From: Isoetes taiwanensis
Taxonomy: Eukaryota; Streptophyta; Lycopodiopsida; Isoetales; Isoetaceae
Reading direction: 5' to 3'
Assembly (NCBI GenBank): GCA_021234155.1
Contig: JAJEKV010000054.1
Span: 8,638,655 to 8,702,654, forward strand
Length of the DNA stretch: 64,000 nt
In this document: positions 21,517-34,779 of the stretch, in pieces
How positions within the stretch are numbered: the first letter of the stretch is position 1
How the letters are laid out: each line of letters begins with the position of its first letter
Position numbers and translations under genes: made by a program
Notes under the pieces: generated by a model
Seen by the model: the letters and a program-made list of their open reading frames with translations, nothing else
The model's database searches: none
What the model was told of the DNA's origin: nothing

Positions 21517-21989
21517 ATGGACGAAATGTAGAGGCCGCTTTTGCTTGCCGGTTTTGCCATGAAGAGTTTTGTTTTAGGAAGCAGGGAATGAGGAAGCGGA
21601 GAGGTTTCCTAATCAGGCAGAGAGCCCTCTTGCATCATCTTCGGCTGTGGATTGGGATTTGGGATTTAGACTGCACTTTCGATTTGCTTGTAACAGGCTG
21701 TGCCGGCTTCTGGTCTGATTGCGAAAACTATTTCTTGCATGGCAATGGTTTATGACACCGTATTTGCCATTTGCAAACGTATTTTTGTACGTGTATGTGG
21801 CATATGGGGAGGGTTATGCTATACAGGGGTGTGAGGTGTAAAATTCCATGCCCTTGATTTAGCATATTCTCACCATTATGCCTTCATCCAATGAACACAA
21901 AAAAACATTAACACATATAGGCATTAACACATATAGGCATTATGTGTTAATACAAAGCTCAACAATTTAACATTCCAGCTTTTCCATAA

Positions 21990-22230
21990 ATATGTTATGA
22001 AAGGTTACACTTATAACATTAGATGAAGCAAATTCAGCATAAATATTTAAGGTCCACGTGTATCTAGAGAAATCATCCATTGCAATGAAGAAGTAGTTCC
22101 CAAAGAACCTCCATGGCATGTAGTAAAGACTGATCTACAGGTTTTTAACTAGTTCAGGGGTTAACCAAAGCAGAAAACTGATCGCCTTGCAGATTTTTGG
22201 AGAATGATGGCAAGTTGGTTTGAATCATAT
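21990..22230 (-). mobile_element. Ty1/copia integrase scrap
   Basis: A minus-strand peptide with the IAMDDFSRYTW motif marks the integrase core start of a copia element. This is a small, old, broken fossil. No ends are visible. Confidence 0.5.
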
Positions 22231-23469
22231 AAGGAGGAATTTCTGACACTTCTTTCCCTGCACACATAATACATGTATTGTTATTGTATAGCACTCCTCA
22301 ACCTTACCTAAAGAGAAAATTACTAATATATGAAAAGATAAATATTATAGTTAGCAACAAATTTGAATTAAGTGGATAACAATATTTACATAAACTGCAT
22401 CGTTAACATGAAAAGCCAAGCTTCTTCATTGTTCTCACTAAAACCACAAAGCTCACCTTCATCTTTTTTCATTTTAGCAGCATATGGGAAGTGTATTATC
22501 AGATTTATTTGCAAGCTATAACAAGATTATGATTTTGATCTGCGAAAGTTACATGAAGTTATATTGAAAACGTTTCTTATGATACATGGGCAATAAAATG
22601 ATTACTAGTCAACAAAATTTAATTTGATGTGAATGAAGCCATACCATATAACAATTGCTTACCCTGGATATGCCTTAGTGAATTGACATGCAATGATGCA
22701 CAAGCCGGCATGCCTGACGACATATATCTTCAAAACTCACTTGCTGCAACAAAATATAAAACATTTACTTTTGCCTCATAATTATTTATGATAAAAATCA
22801 TTACTCTTGCTTGGAGAGAAGCAGCAGCAATCTACATACAGTCTACTATCATCGATGCCTCATCCAACTCCACTATGGTTTAAACAACCCAACCTCAAGC
22901 CATATCCTATTCTTTTTTCTAAATCCATAAAACTCTTTTGCTTTTTTTTTTAAATTATTATTTTGTTCTGGCTGCATGGTTTAGCACCTATTTTGAGCAG
23001 GTACAACAATTGTGGATTTTCTTCCAGTAATTAAATACTCGCTCATTTGATAATTAATTTGGACATTGTTGCCAGTGTAATTGCTAATGCCACAAAATAG
23101 GTGAGAGCATAATTTTCTAATCACAACCTCCTTATCTAGACAATATTATCTTTATCAAGAAAGCAGATCTACCACTTGAAAACTATGTAAGCAAGCTAGA
23201 GCTGGATCTTGTGTATTTTACTTGTGCAAGAGCATTTAGAAAGAGCATTTTGTCTGGCGCTTCAGATGACAGAGCAAACAAACAAAATATAATCTCTTGA
23301 ATTTGATTAAACGAACAGGTTTAGATTTAGGTGCCTTATGTAGAAAGGAAGGAGAAATATGCTCGCCAAGTAAACAAACCTTGCAAAATGTAGTAGAAAA
23401 ATACAAGATGGCTACTCCCACTGCAATTAAAAGGGATGGGGGAGCTAACAAGCACATCCCCATGTCACT
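22231..23469. other. No gene recognised
   Basis: AT-rich sequence with no convincing ORF, RNA gene or repeat end. It may be the decayed interior of the flanking copia fossils. Confidence 0.4.
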
Positions 23470-25570
23470 CATTTGAAATCTAGCTCTTAGTATGTCCTTG
23501 CAATAATTCAGGCCTGTCTGAGGCTATCACACAGTCATCTATAAAGAGGGCTATGATGCATAAATTGTCATTCAGTTTAAGCCTATACAAGTTGTCATCA
23601 TTTTTTAGTTTCTTAAAACCCTGTTCTCTAAGGAAACTATCAATGCTACCATTCTCTTGGTGGTTGTTTCAGACCATAAACTGCCCTGTTAAGTTTCCAT
23701 ACTTAGTTATTTCCAACCTTAAACCTTGGTGTCTGTCTCATAAACACTTTCTCTTCTAGTTTGGTATTTTGAAAGGCAGTCTTAATATCCAAGTGATGTA
23801 GCTCTAAATCCATAGCATTTGCTAAACTCAGTAACAATTTTATACTGGTGAGTTTAACAATGCGAGAGTATGTTTCATCATAATCCTTCTCCTCTCTTTT
23901 TTAGTGTATCCCTATGCTACAAGCCATGCTTTATATCTTTTACTTCCATCAGAGCTTGTTTTGATCTTGTACACCCATTTACTTCCAATTATGTTCACAT
24001 GTTCAGGGGGCAGTCCAATATTTCATATGTATCTGTGCTTTTGGATGATTCTAGTTCCTCCTCCATTACATCAAGCCATTTATCCTTATCTGCATTTTGT
24101 AGTGCATCTTCAACTATTTTGAGAATCACAATATCATCCATTATAATCAGAGTTTTCTCATGTTCAATGTCAAATTTCTCAAGCCTCCTGCTCTTTCCCG
24201 CTTCATTTCTGCCATAAATATTTGCCTTCAATTTTAGGTCATCTTGCAATCATTCAGCCTGTATTCTTCTCCTTTTTAGTTGACATTGTTTATTATTGGC
24301 AAATCAATCTGTTCAAAATTATCACTGTTATGATCTCCTTGGTTGTCATGCTCATTTCTGACATCACGTTCTGGTATTTTCATTTTCATCATTTGAATCT
24401 AGATCTACTTAAAAATGTACTTTCTTCTCAACTTTAGGTTCTAGTTTTTGTTCCTTTTTCATACATGACATCTCTGCTCACAATTACTTGCCTAGTATCT
24501 GGTATGAACAAGTCTATATCCTTTGGACTCTGAATCATAACCAATTAAAAATCCTACTTGTGCCTTATCATCTAGCTTCCTCCTTAGTTCAGTAGGCACA
24601 TGAACATAAGCAAGACACCCATATGTCTTCTACATGCTAAAATCAATGTCTTTCTTAGAATTTAACCAAAGGTTTTCAGGAACTTTATCTTAGAGTATTG
24701 CCAAGGGCAGTTTCTTTTGTATCTTGATAGCAGTCATCAATGTTCCTTCTCAAAGGTAGTTGGCAATCCACTGTGTTTTATAATGGTTCTTACAGCATCC
24801 ATAATCGTTCTGTTCTTCCTTTCTACAATTCCATTTTGTTGAAGAATGTACCTGCTTGAATTTTTGTAGGAGATACTCCCTTCCACAATCTGACTTAATA
24901 CACTTTGCTTTTTTGCTAGTTTCCCTCTCCATTTCTGTCACAAAATGCTTCAAGACATCAAGGGCTTGTGATTTCGCCTTTAAGACATAACAACTGCATT
25001 TTCTACTAAAGTCATCAATCAATGAGATAAAATATCTCTTGTTGGACTCGACTTCTTTCTGAAACACGCACCCCTACCCCAGCCAGGTCTGCTATTATAT
25101 TATCAAAGACATTGGAAAAATCTGTGACAATCCCATCCTCTGGTAATTTCAATCCTCTTTGTCCATTCTCTAGTAAATCAAATTATGAGGAGGTTTAATG
25201 TTTCAACAAAGAAATCCACATTACTCTAGGAGACTAGTCTCTGAGTTTAAGTCTTATAGTAGGACTCACCTTGCAAAAATTATACCTTGAGCCTATTTGA
25301 ATTTGGCAACGGTTGTCCTCCCTGCTCCTGCATCTAGGGTCACCCTTACTGGACTATTTTCACCTGTAATGTTAGCTGCAATTGGATTGGGGAACACATT
25401 AACACCAACATCTTCATCTTCAGGGTCTATAAGACTCCATAGGTCCTCAACCTCCAAGACATGCTTAATAGAAATCTTCCAAGACTTGAAATCCGGCTCC
25501 CCCTTTGAACACCTTAATTATGCTCAGTAAACTGGCATCAAAACGACTTGACATGATTGATCCTACTCTC
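23470..25570 (-). mobile_element. Ty1/copia fossil (gag start, integrase, reverse transcriptase)
   Basis: Parts in minus-strand order: gag N-terminus about 25290-25560 (KVFKGEPDFKSWK), integrase about 24750-25070 (SLIDDFSRKCSCYVLKAKS), and reverse transcriptase about 23500-24250 (EDALQNADKDKWLDVMEEEL). The order and motifs are those of Tnt1-like Ty1/copia elements. It is broken in many places and no LTR pair is recognised, so it is probably old. Confidence 0.75.
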
Positions 25571-26249
25571 ACACCGATGATCAATATAGTTCATAAACTC
25601 AATTTCTGATAATTGCAACTTAGAATAAAACAATGAATGTGAACTAGTTGCAAAAAATCATTAGTCAAATACTATGTCATTAACAATTGAATATTTATTT
25701 CAATTGCACTGTAGAAAAGGCTCTAGCAACTTTGACTATAGTTCATAGCATGCAATTCTTCAAAAACCCAAGCCCTAACATGAAGTTAGGCTATCAATCC
25801 AATCTCCATAGCTCGATTGATCTATCCAAGTAGAAGTTCATCTTGTATTTATTAGGAATGCCTCTGGCCAGTTTGGAATCGCATTCGGCGGAGGCATTCA
25901 TATCTACTTTGAATCAAATTTCCCTCCAAGGAATTCGTCTTAACCCCTTCAGAATACATATATCTTTACAATGTAATATTCACACATTTAACCAATTGCT
26001 TCGAATGTTTACCCTATGGTAATTTCATGAAGACCATGGACTATGGTGCTGGGGCTCTTGATCAAACTGATTATGTGTGCATTCCTTGCTACTGAAAATA
26101 AGATAAAATATTCTCAGTTTGTCCTGACTATTCACCAGTGCGTAACACTTAACAAGTTAAAATGTTCAGTACACATTTGAACAAGGTAAAATGTTCTCAG
26201 GTTCAAACTCTGACACAACTAAATGTGAACATATATAGACACCTGAGCC

Positions 26250-27030
26250 GGTTAGGTGTTCATTTCTTGTTGTATTAACAATATGTTCCTGGTTCTTTCC
26301 CAGGTAAGCCAGATAGATGCCTTACATATCCGATTCTGGATTGCCATTGAAGATTTTCCTCCCGAATTTCAGGATTTCGAGTTCATTACTGCCATTGTTA
26401 AGAAGATTGGACTTCATTTGCAATATGCTATAAATGGCATTATCAAGCTTTATGTAGTACGGCCCATTCATCATGCTATGTGTCATACAATTGTTGTTCA
26501 GTGGGCCCATATTCTTTCCTTTGCGTTCGTTAAATGGTCCAGAATTAGCATTCATGTTTCTTGAGGCCCCTCCCTTTGTGCAATATCATAAATCTCACCA
26601 GCAAATTCCTTCATTGGTTTTCGCTGCACCTCCTGCTCCTAGCTCTGCTCCTTCTTCAATGGATGTCTCTTGTCTCCCTACGACTTCCTCTACCTCTATT
26701 ACAGTCGCAGGTCCCACACCTTAGTTACTGGATCAACAGAGCCAAAGGCTGGACGAGATTCCGAGATCGGAAGAGCAAGTTGAAGAGGCTTGTAGGCAGT
26801 ACATGGGCATTGATCATCGTGGCGCCCACCATCCACCTAAATATCTACGTGCTCTTTGTCGACCTCAAAAATCAGCTAAGGGTTATAGTACCTCTCCATC
26901 TCAGCTCTTCTCACCACTTGCTTTACGTGATTCTGCCCCTCTTATTGCATATGATCGCTTTTCTCCACTTCAGTGGGCTAACTTGGATGAAAATAACACT
27001 GTGTTGCCGCAGATCTAGGATATAACTTCA
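26250..27030 (+). mobile_element. LINE ORF1 fragment
   Basis: 26290-26550 reads FWIAIEDFPPEFQDFEFI and then KKIGLHLQYAINGIIKLYVV, similar in layout to ORF1 of the LINE at 35768-43248 (CWFQIQDLPPDLMVPDF, NGLGVYLAHSIV). About 26740-27015 adds EEACRQYMGIDHRGAHHPPK, a probable ORF1 C-terminal segment in another frame. ORF2 does not follow. Confidence 0.55.
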
Positions 27031-29600
27031 AACTCCCCTGAGATTCCAGTAGCCACATCTGATGTGACTCCATTACAAGTCCAATACAGTTAGTCCCTTA
27101 AACATAGCTGTATCTCCTTTTACTTATCTAGTATGGAGTAAGTACAAGTGCGACATGCTCACGTTCCAACAACATCTCCTTGTGATTACACAACTGGATG
27201 AGAAATGTTCATGTTGTATTTTTTTTGGTTGGTTAGTAAACTTTTTGTTCGTCCTTCAAAAGGAAAAGAAATGTGGGCAGCCTTACTTGAGGACGACATT
27301 GCAAATTCCTTAGGCATCTAATGGTTGATACTAGAAAATTGCAATATGATATGTTATCATATAGGGTACTAGTGATATTTTCTTAAGTAGTGTGGCATGG
27401 CCACACATACAACTTTTAGGTGGGTCACCCCCTCGGCCATTCGCGGTTGGTTGGGCTTAGTGTTTTTTCTTGTTTTGAAACAACAAATAATAATAATTGA
27501 TACGTTATATAGTTTTGATAAAAAGCAATTCACATGATTTTGCTCCATGTAGAAGCAAGCGTTTGGATTTTCTTGGTCGCAAAGTTAAGCATAAAAAGAA
27601 TGTGGAATTTTAAACTTACTATCTGATTATTAAGCCTGATTTTCAAAAGTGAATCATTAAACTTTTGAGACTTATGTGTGAAGTGACTTCTCATTAATGA
27701 TCATGCGTGTTGATTGGGAAGCAATGTTTGTCAAAGTCATCAAGAAGGATAAAAATATGAGAAGAATTCTACCTCGAAGACATCTTAGATGTGCAACAGG
27801 TATGTTGTTTTGTGCAACACTCAAATGAAGAGAGTTAATAGACTAATCAAGCTCCAAAGCATTAATAAGTCACCCACGTATGCAAATGGAAATATATTTA
27901 TACCTAGAGTCAAGATGATTATAATTGCCCCTCAGATTTTGACATCGTTACCAACAGACTGCGTGTTAAGGCTTGAATGTTTTATCACTTATACGATTGC
28001 GAACTTTGAACCACATAAATAAACGATGCTTATTGACTAGGAAGTAAATACACAACTTTTATCAAGAAATAAATCTCTGAAATATACCAGTTGTTACATT
28101 CTAGTTTATCACCATTATTGCGAGCGCAATTTTTTTACAATCTTACAATATCTCAACAACAGTTTTATTTACCTATCAATAAGTGTCTATAGTGTTTATG
28201 AGGAAGCATTTGGCGAAATTGATTATATTTGATGTCTCCAAAGCAACATGCACAAAAAACTCATGATGTCCATTCTTTTGGTATTGATTGGCATGGGAAG
28301 AAAAGGTCCTTCTCATCATGTTACTTGAAAGTTGATAAATCTGGTACAAACTAACACGTAAAGCGTGCCATATAACAATAAAAGGTTCCATTTCCAACAT
28401 GACATGTAAAGGGCGCCATATAACAATAAAAGGTTCTAGGTTCTATTTCCAATGCGAGATCGTGACATTTCATTACCTAATTATATGGCTTCTGTAGAGC
28501 TTTGACAATATTGTATATCCAAGTTATTTTTGAAGAGGCAAGCTTGTCTTTTCAGTTGAGCAATTGTACCTCGTCCTCAAAAAGAGAAACAAGCAAATTA
28601 ATCTAACTTGACAGGTGTGGCCCAAAGGTTCGCCACAAAACTAGCAATGAAGTTCCTAGACAATCACAAGAGTGGGCATTGGGATACAAGAGAGATTTCA
28701 ACCTACTAATCTAAAGCAATTTAAAGGAATAAAGGGTCCTATAATATAAAGGAACGAAGGTGCCAATTCTTGCATTTTAAGTGCATTTTTTATATATGCA
28801 TAAGCCCTTTCAGCATTGATATAGTGTTACATTGGTAGGTGCCATCATTTGGTTTAATAGCATTATATTTTGCTACCTATTTGGTGTGTGTAGACATAAG
28901 AACCTATTCAATTCAGTTCATTCTAGATAAAAACCTATACAATTCAATTCATTCTATTGTTAGGGGTTTACTTGGCATAGAGCATTGAAATTTCCTGCCA
29001 CTTTGATGGTTATATTACAGAAAAAAACAAAACAAATGCCAATTGATTTAATTTTACTTCTAAGTTCTTAATAGTAGTTTTGGCATGCAAAGTTACTTGC
29101 AACGAATATGGCATCTGTGGAGAAAGTAGGTGAAATTGTTCAAAGGCAATTGTTGGTAAGGAAAAAGACATGACCTTAATGAGCCTAAGCTGGTGGTGGT
29201 GGGTTGTTATTCTATCACAAATTCAAAGCCAGAAGCATTTATACAGCTCTAATGGAACCCAGTAACTGTAACTGCAGTTCAATTCATGACCTCCAGCGAG
29301 ATCAAACCACCATTCCACCACTCTGGCAGCAGACTATATTTAAAGCTCAATTATTAGAACCAATAAACAATGCTTAATAATTTGATCTGTACAGCATACC
29401 AAAGAATGAAATGCTATATTCATGTGCAGTCAGACAGAACTGCAAAAGCAAAAGAAAAAACAAAGATCAGACAGACTTGTAGCGGCTAGAGATGAATAAA
29501 TACTTCCTTGCCTGCAATGTAGCCAAAATCTCAAGGGTATGTCAGAAGCAATACTGTAGGCCTGTAACGAGCTAGGATTTCTTTCTTGGGTCTATAACAA
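27031..29600. other. No gene recognised
   Basis: AT-rich DNA with scattered short ORFs. A near-duplicate phrase (GCGYGCCATATAACAATAAAAGGTT type) occurs at about 28365 and 28410. I see no coding region, RNA gene or element end. Confidence 0.4.
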
Positions 29601-31330
29601 GCTAGGATTCTTGTTTAGTCAATCAAATCTACAAGAACCATATTCGAGAAATTGTCCTTGGGAAAATATACCTTACCATTGGTTTGGATCTATACTTTAC
29701 CATTGGATCTCTCAGTCTGAGCTTTTCCCTTTGCCATTGCTTTACTCAAAATCCTTCACCGAATTCCATAATGGTTTCCCACAGCTTTCTTGAACCTTGC
29801 ACACCGCGTAGTGAGTGCCTGGTTCAAGAAAGCCGTGGAAGATCATGCCAGAATTCGATCATCATCTCAGAAAAGCTCAACAGTTGGTTGGCTGCCTAAA
29901 AGCCCGAGAGTTGGTTAATGTGCAGGAAAAAAAGTTCCTTCATATTGAAGAGCAAAAGGATTCACAAAGACTGTTTCTGGTGTTTCTGCTTGCCTTTTAG
30001 ACAAGCAAGAGGCATGGAGTGCAAGGGTTGGTCTAAGACTGCAGAGATATGGCTGGCTTAGCTAGAAAGATTCTCACCTGATAGATAGAATCATTTCCAT
30101 GCTAGACTGTTCTAAGATAAATAGAGACGAGAGGAACAGGCAACAATCAGATCTGGTGTGTGAAAGCAATCGGATTTGAACATGGCTAACAGCAAGAGGA
30201 AATGCTGCTTTAGGTGAAAGAAAGAAACTTCATGGCTCATGTCAGGGCGAGCTGAAAGGTTCTAGTGACAGGCAAAGGCCAAAAACATCACAATTGGGCA
30301 TGAAGAAGCTACAGAAAGTGCAGCTGCAAGGCAGCTTTACAGATTTCGTGAAGATACAGTGCAAACAGAAGTGCTTTGCAGATTAGAGCAGAAAACAGAA
30401 GATTTGGAGAAGACTGAGCAGAACCCAATGCAGAAAGAGAGGCAAAGCACCAATCTAGCAAAGAAACAAGCCTGGAAAGAGAAAATTGAGCCAGATTTGA
30501 GCACTTGTGGAGCAAAGAGAAGGGCCTGTTCTAGAGCAAAAAACCAAAATCAGAGGAGCAATGAAAGAAGCAGCAAGGGCAATTGTATGATGAGAGGCAA
30601 AAGGAGGCATATATAAAGAAGAAGGGAGGTAGAGAGAGAAAAAAAAGGAAGAGGAGGGGCCAAGAAAGAAAGCCTGGCAAACGAACCAACAACCAAGTAC
30701 GAAATAGAAAGCCAAAAATTTTACTCTAAGAAAGAAGGAAAAGATGAAACCCTAGAGAAAAGCCTGGCCACATCAACTCTGGCAGAGAGGAGAAGGGCAA
30801 GGCATGCAAGCAAACCTGCACGCGCATCATCATCCCACAAGGATCGAAGCAGCCCTAAAACTTCCGGTTTTGAGGAGCAGATTGGTCGAATTTTTTGGGA
30901 TTTTTTAAGGCCGGGCTTGCGAGTCTCCACACGGGGCGGAACACAAGGCTGCATCGGAAGGCCTGTCGATGTCCTGGCTATGGCACTGGCTCAGGCTCGG
31001 CCTTGGCTTCGGCTTCGGCTGCCGCTGCACTGCACTGCAGCCCCAACAGCGGCAGGTATCAGGGCATGCATCAGGCACGCACAGTGCACGCCCTTCTGTC
31101 ATGTAGAACCCACTCTCTCTTCTGACATACCCCCTTTTTTTTTTTCCACAAAACGCTCCTTCTCTTCCTTTCCTTCTCCTTTTATTCTACACCCACTCTA
31201 CCTTGTTCTCCTTTTAACGTTCTTAAACGACATGTCCTTAACTAACTCGGCAAAATCATCTAGACGTTTATGAGTAGTCGCTTCTATTCATTTATACCGG
31301 TGTCTCGGGAACGCGACACTATGGTCCACT
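29601..31330. other. Purine-rich tract, no gene recognised
   Basis: 30150-30800 is strongly A/G-rich on the plus strand (AAGAAAG, GAGAAA runs), followed by a GC-rich patch at 30900-31100. The ORFs are low-complexity by-products. It could be the leader or promoter of an unseen gene or the interior of an unknown LTR element. I find no supporting motif. Confidence 0.35.
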
Positions 31331-31738
31331 CGAGCGGTCTCTTTTGGGTCCGTTAAATCTCTTTAAGCTCCCGCTCTTCTGGATGTTAAAATTCCATCAT
31401 CATCATCTCACTCTCCTCGTATGTCCTCAATCTTCTAAGCCATTCAAAGTCGCATTCAATTACGATAATACAGACAAATCCGACACATCAATGCTCTTCT
31501 CGTATGTGCTTTATATGCCCAATCAGATCATACCACATATGCTTCATATGTCCAATTGGATTATGCCTATGTGGTATGGTGTAAACATTGCTTCCTCCTT
31601 TTCTTCTATAGTTATCATCATCCTCATCCCGGTAACACTATCGCTGCGGATTCTCTTCCTTCCCAAACTCGACACTAATTCAATCCTAGCCATATCTCTT
31701 AGCTTCTCATCTTCACCTCATGTTCCCCGCCAAACATG

Positions 31739-31915
31739 CATTTCACATTTCACATTGTTGCTCTTCATTACCATCCCATATTCTATCACATTGTTGCTCT
31801 TCGTTACCCTACCTTCCATATGTACTGCAACTTGCATCCCCATATTCTATTCACATTGTTGCTCTTCATTACCCTACCTTCCATATGTACCGCAACTTGC
31901 CTCCCATATTCTATT
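31739..31915 (+). repeat. Minisatellite, about 65-bp unit
   Basis: CACATTGTTGCTCTTCATTA followed by CCCTACCTTCCATATGTACC and GCAACTTGC recurs about three times (first copy partial). It lies in a C/T-rich region (31140-32060) without a recognised gene. Confidence 0.7.
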
Positions 31916-32069
31916 CTATGCTTCCCAAAGCCACCCACGTTCATTGTACCTAGTAGATTACTTATCCCATCATCTCCATAGACGCTATAGCAACTGTGGC
32001 AACATGCTAAGTAGGTTGTCTCGTCTGAAATCCAATCGGCTGCTTAAATCGCATCTCGCGTAAAACTTC

Positions 32070-33360
32070 CCCCCCTACCATTAATTACTTGTGCCAGTTA
32101 TTGGCAGTATCGATATATTGTTTAGTTCAAAAAGTCAGTATGCTACCTAAATCATGTCTGTCTGTAAAACGCTATTCCCACCTGTCGGCGATTATTAGCT
32201 AGTTCAGTAAGTTATTTAGTTGGAAACACATTAGTGCAATTAGCACTACAGAGACCTTATAGCCATGCCACCACCTTATGCTCGCCTATGCCCACAATAC
32301 TATTCACCATGCACCACTCCACTCTTCTCCCACCCACTTTCCTCTGACATCACATCCAAACAAAAACATCTCGTACTCAGTGGTCCCCATTTTGCCGGCC
32401 ACCTATTATTCTAGCATCTCTGCACATACATGCAAAGTTTTTGGACCCCATCATCTCTGCTTTACTTTGCATGATGTCATTGGTTGTCTTTATTTCTATC
32501 CAAATGGTGGTTGTTGGTCATTCCAACCTATTTAATCTGTGGGCCTTTGTTTGTAGTGATTGGATGTGCTTCCTAAGTTAAATGGAGGCAATAATGTGAG
32601 TAGTTAAAACAACTTGAATGTACTTGTTTTTGACATATAGAAAGTTATTTATTAAGTACCTATGAGGGTGTCTCCACGTGGCTCTGTGACAACTCAAAGC
32701 TGCAATCAAACTTTAGTTCACCTGGGTGACAACCTCAACCATTGATTCCTTAGACATGCCAATAAACTGAAGTCCTAGCCCATAACCTCGATGATAGATT
32801 CCATTGCATATGGAACTTCTGCAATTGGGAAGTGATGATGCATCATAACAATCAATCAACAAATACATTGATTGTCTCAAATTCATAATTACTTTAATTT
32901 CAATATTTCATCCTCTACAAAATTTGAAAGTGAACCCCTTCTCTGAGAGTTTTTGTATCTAAATTATATTTGTGATATTGAGGGCATAAGGTCCCACTCA
33001 TGTATGCAAGGTAAAGATAGGCAAATCAATGCTAAGCACATCAAAGAATAGTTTCAAGATAGCTTCCTCCGTTGCAATGTCGCATTATCAAAAGTATTCA
33101 GCTCTATATTTTATTATCAAACATATATATTTGTAAGCACATGCGTGCACTAACATCTCAAGATTCTATTGAAGCCTACTAGGATAGGGGTGTGTCTCTC
33201 ATGGCATTAAGCCTTTAAACTCACTTGTCTAGATTAAGTATGCATTACACTATATTTAAAGTATTCTTTTGTATTTAATTGGGCACTGATTGTGTGTTCG
33301 CATATATTGCACTAAAACTTTACTTAAAAACCAATTCCAACATTGCTAGGCTATAAAAGG
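32070..33360. other. No gene recognised
   Basis: AT-rich DNA with no convincing ORF or repeat structure. Confidence 0.4.
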
Positions 33361-33364
33361 GTTT

Positions 33365-33530
33365 GTGCACATTCTTCTTATTTTTTCCTTCCCGTGTTTT
33401 TCCTTTTTTTTCGCCATTTCTGTTTCTCCTTTTCTTTATTCCCTTTTCTTTCGTTTTTCCCTTTCCTTTTCCCCCCTCTTTTTCTCCTTTTTTTCTTTTT
33501 ACGTTTCCCCCCCCCTTTGCTAGGGTTTGT
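33365..33530. repeat. Polypyrimidine tract
   Basis: Long run of T/C with almost no purines on the plus strand. The ORFs in it are low-complexity artefacts. Confidence 0.85.
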
Positions 33531-33669
33531 TCCACGATTCTTGGCCTTATGATCTTGAAGGTCAATATGACGCCATCGGATTTACATTCACAATAAATAT
33601 ATACCAGAGCTTTATAATATAAGATATGCGTAATACTTTACAATATCTAAAACACAAACCATGTAACAA

Positions 33670-34128
33670 GGCGCGGGATATCCTTACCCTGGTTTCGGGG
33701 ATCCCGGAGGGGTGATACCGGAGGACGGGATCCCCAAGAGGTGTGATCCCGGAGGACGGGATCCCCGGTTACTGCGCAGTTAATGCGCAAAAATCTTGGC
33801 TCTTATAGGGATTTTTGGGGCAAATTTGTTGTGGGATTTTCTCCCTCGATCCGACACCGAATCGCATGGGATCAGTTCGTAGCTGGTCGGAATCGGGAGG
33901 GCAAGAGGATCAGGTAGATGCGGAGGAGGAAGCAGGGCGAGCGCCGCTGCACTGGCCTCGCTCCAATCCGACAAAAAAAACAGCAAAAACTGCGCAGTAA
34001 GGCATTAACTGCGCAGTTAACTGTGGGATCCCGGAGGAGGGGATCCCACATGGGGATCCCGGAGGAGGGGATCCCATTTGGGGATCCCGGAGGGCAGGAT
34101 CAACCCAAACCAGGGTAAGTCTATCCTG
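33670..34128. mobile_element. Mutator-like MITE with 13-bp flanking duplication
   Basis: Inverted ends share CTTACCCTGGTTT (33684-33696, and its complement near 34105-34117). The interior repeats GGGATCCCGGAGGA about six times and contains inverted TAACTGCGCAGTTA motifs. The identical 13-mer AACCATGTAACAA flanks the block on both sides, consistent with a target duplication. The long duplication and subterminal repeats fit a non-autonomous Mutator-like element, though 13 is above the usual 8-11. No ORF of note. Confidence 0.7.
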
Positions 34129-34779
34129 AACCATGTAACAATATAACCATATAATTCTCCCTCAGATCCCTGGTGCATATTGGTACATAATGTTCATTGG
34201 TTGTGTGAATAGTTAACACAAGTATTAGAACAACAATATCTAGATTTGCATCTCTACTTTATCAAATAATATTAATAGAACAAGTAGGGTGGCCAACTTA
34301 TATAGCATTCAAACCTAATCCTTCAAATTCAATAACCATTGAATTTAACTCAAACAACAATATTGGTCAATGCATTGTTCACATTGCATTGATCTAAAAC
34401 ATTGCAACTTATAGACGAGCTGAAGATTGATCTGACGATTCAAATACAACTGCAAATAGATTAGATCATTTAGTTAATCAGAGTGCAGGCTATTCCTCTT
34501 CTTTAAAAGTTAAATCCTAACCAATCGGAGTCAGCTTGGGATCACAGGTTCCGCTCCAAGGTCCATGAGTCTTGAAGTCTATTTGACTGTATTAGTTCAT
34601 ACTAATATTGTCTCCACAATTTCCCACTTCTTTGAAACATCACTTTTAATATTTATCATATATCAATGGTCCAATGGTTAATGTATTTCACATTTTAACA
34701 TTCAATCTTCAAATCTCAAACTCTAATCCTTTAACTGCTTCACACTGCAACAATAGATTATGTTCCTCTAGATAAATTG
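34129..34779. other. No gene recognised
   Basis: AT-rich sequence between the MITE and the copia fossil. It may contain the missing 3' LTR of that fossil, but I see no matching partner. Confidence 0.4.

Noticed and set aside
33343-33596. Phe/Pro-rich ORFs in the pyrimidine tract
   Set aside because: They are low-complexity translation of a T/C run on both strands, with no codon structure.
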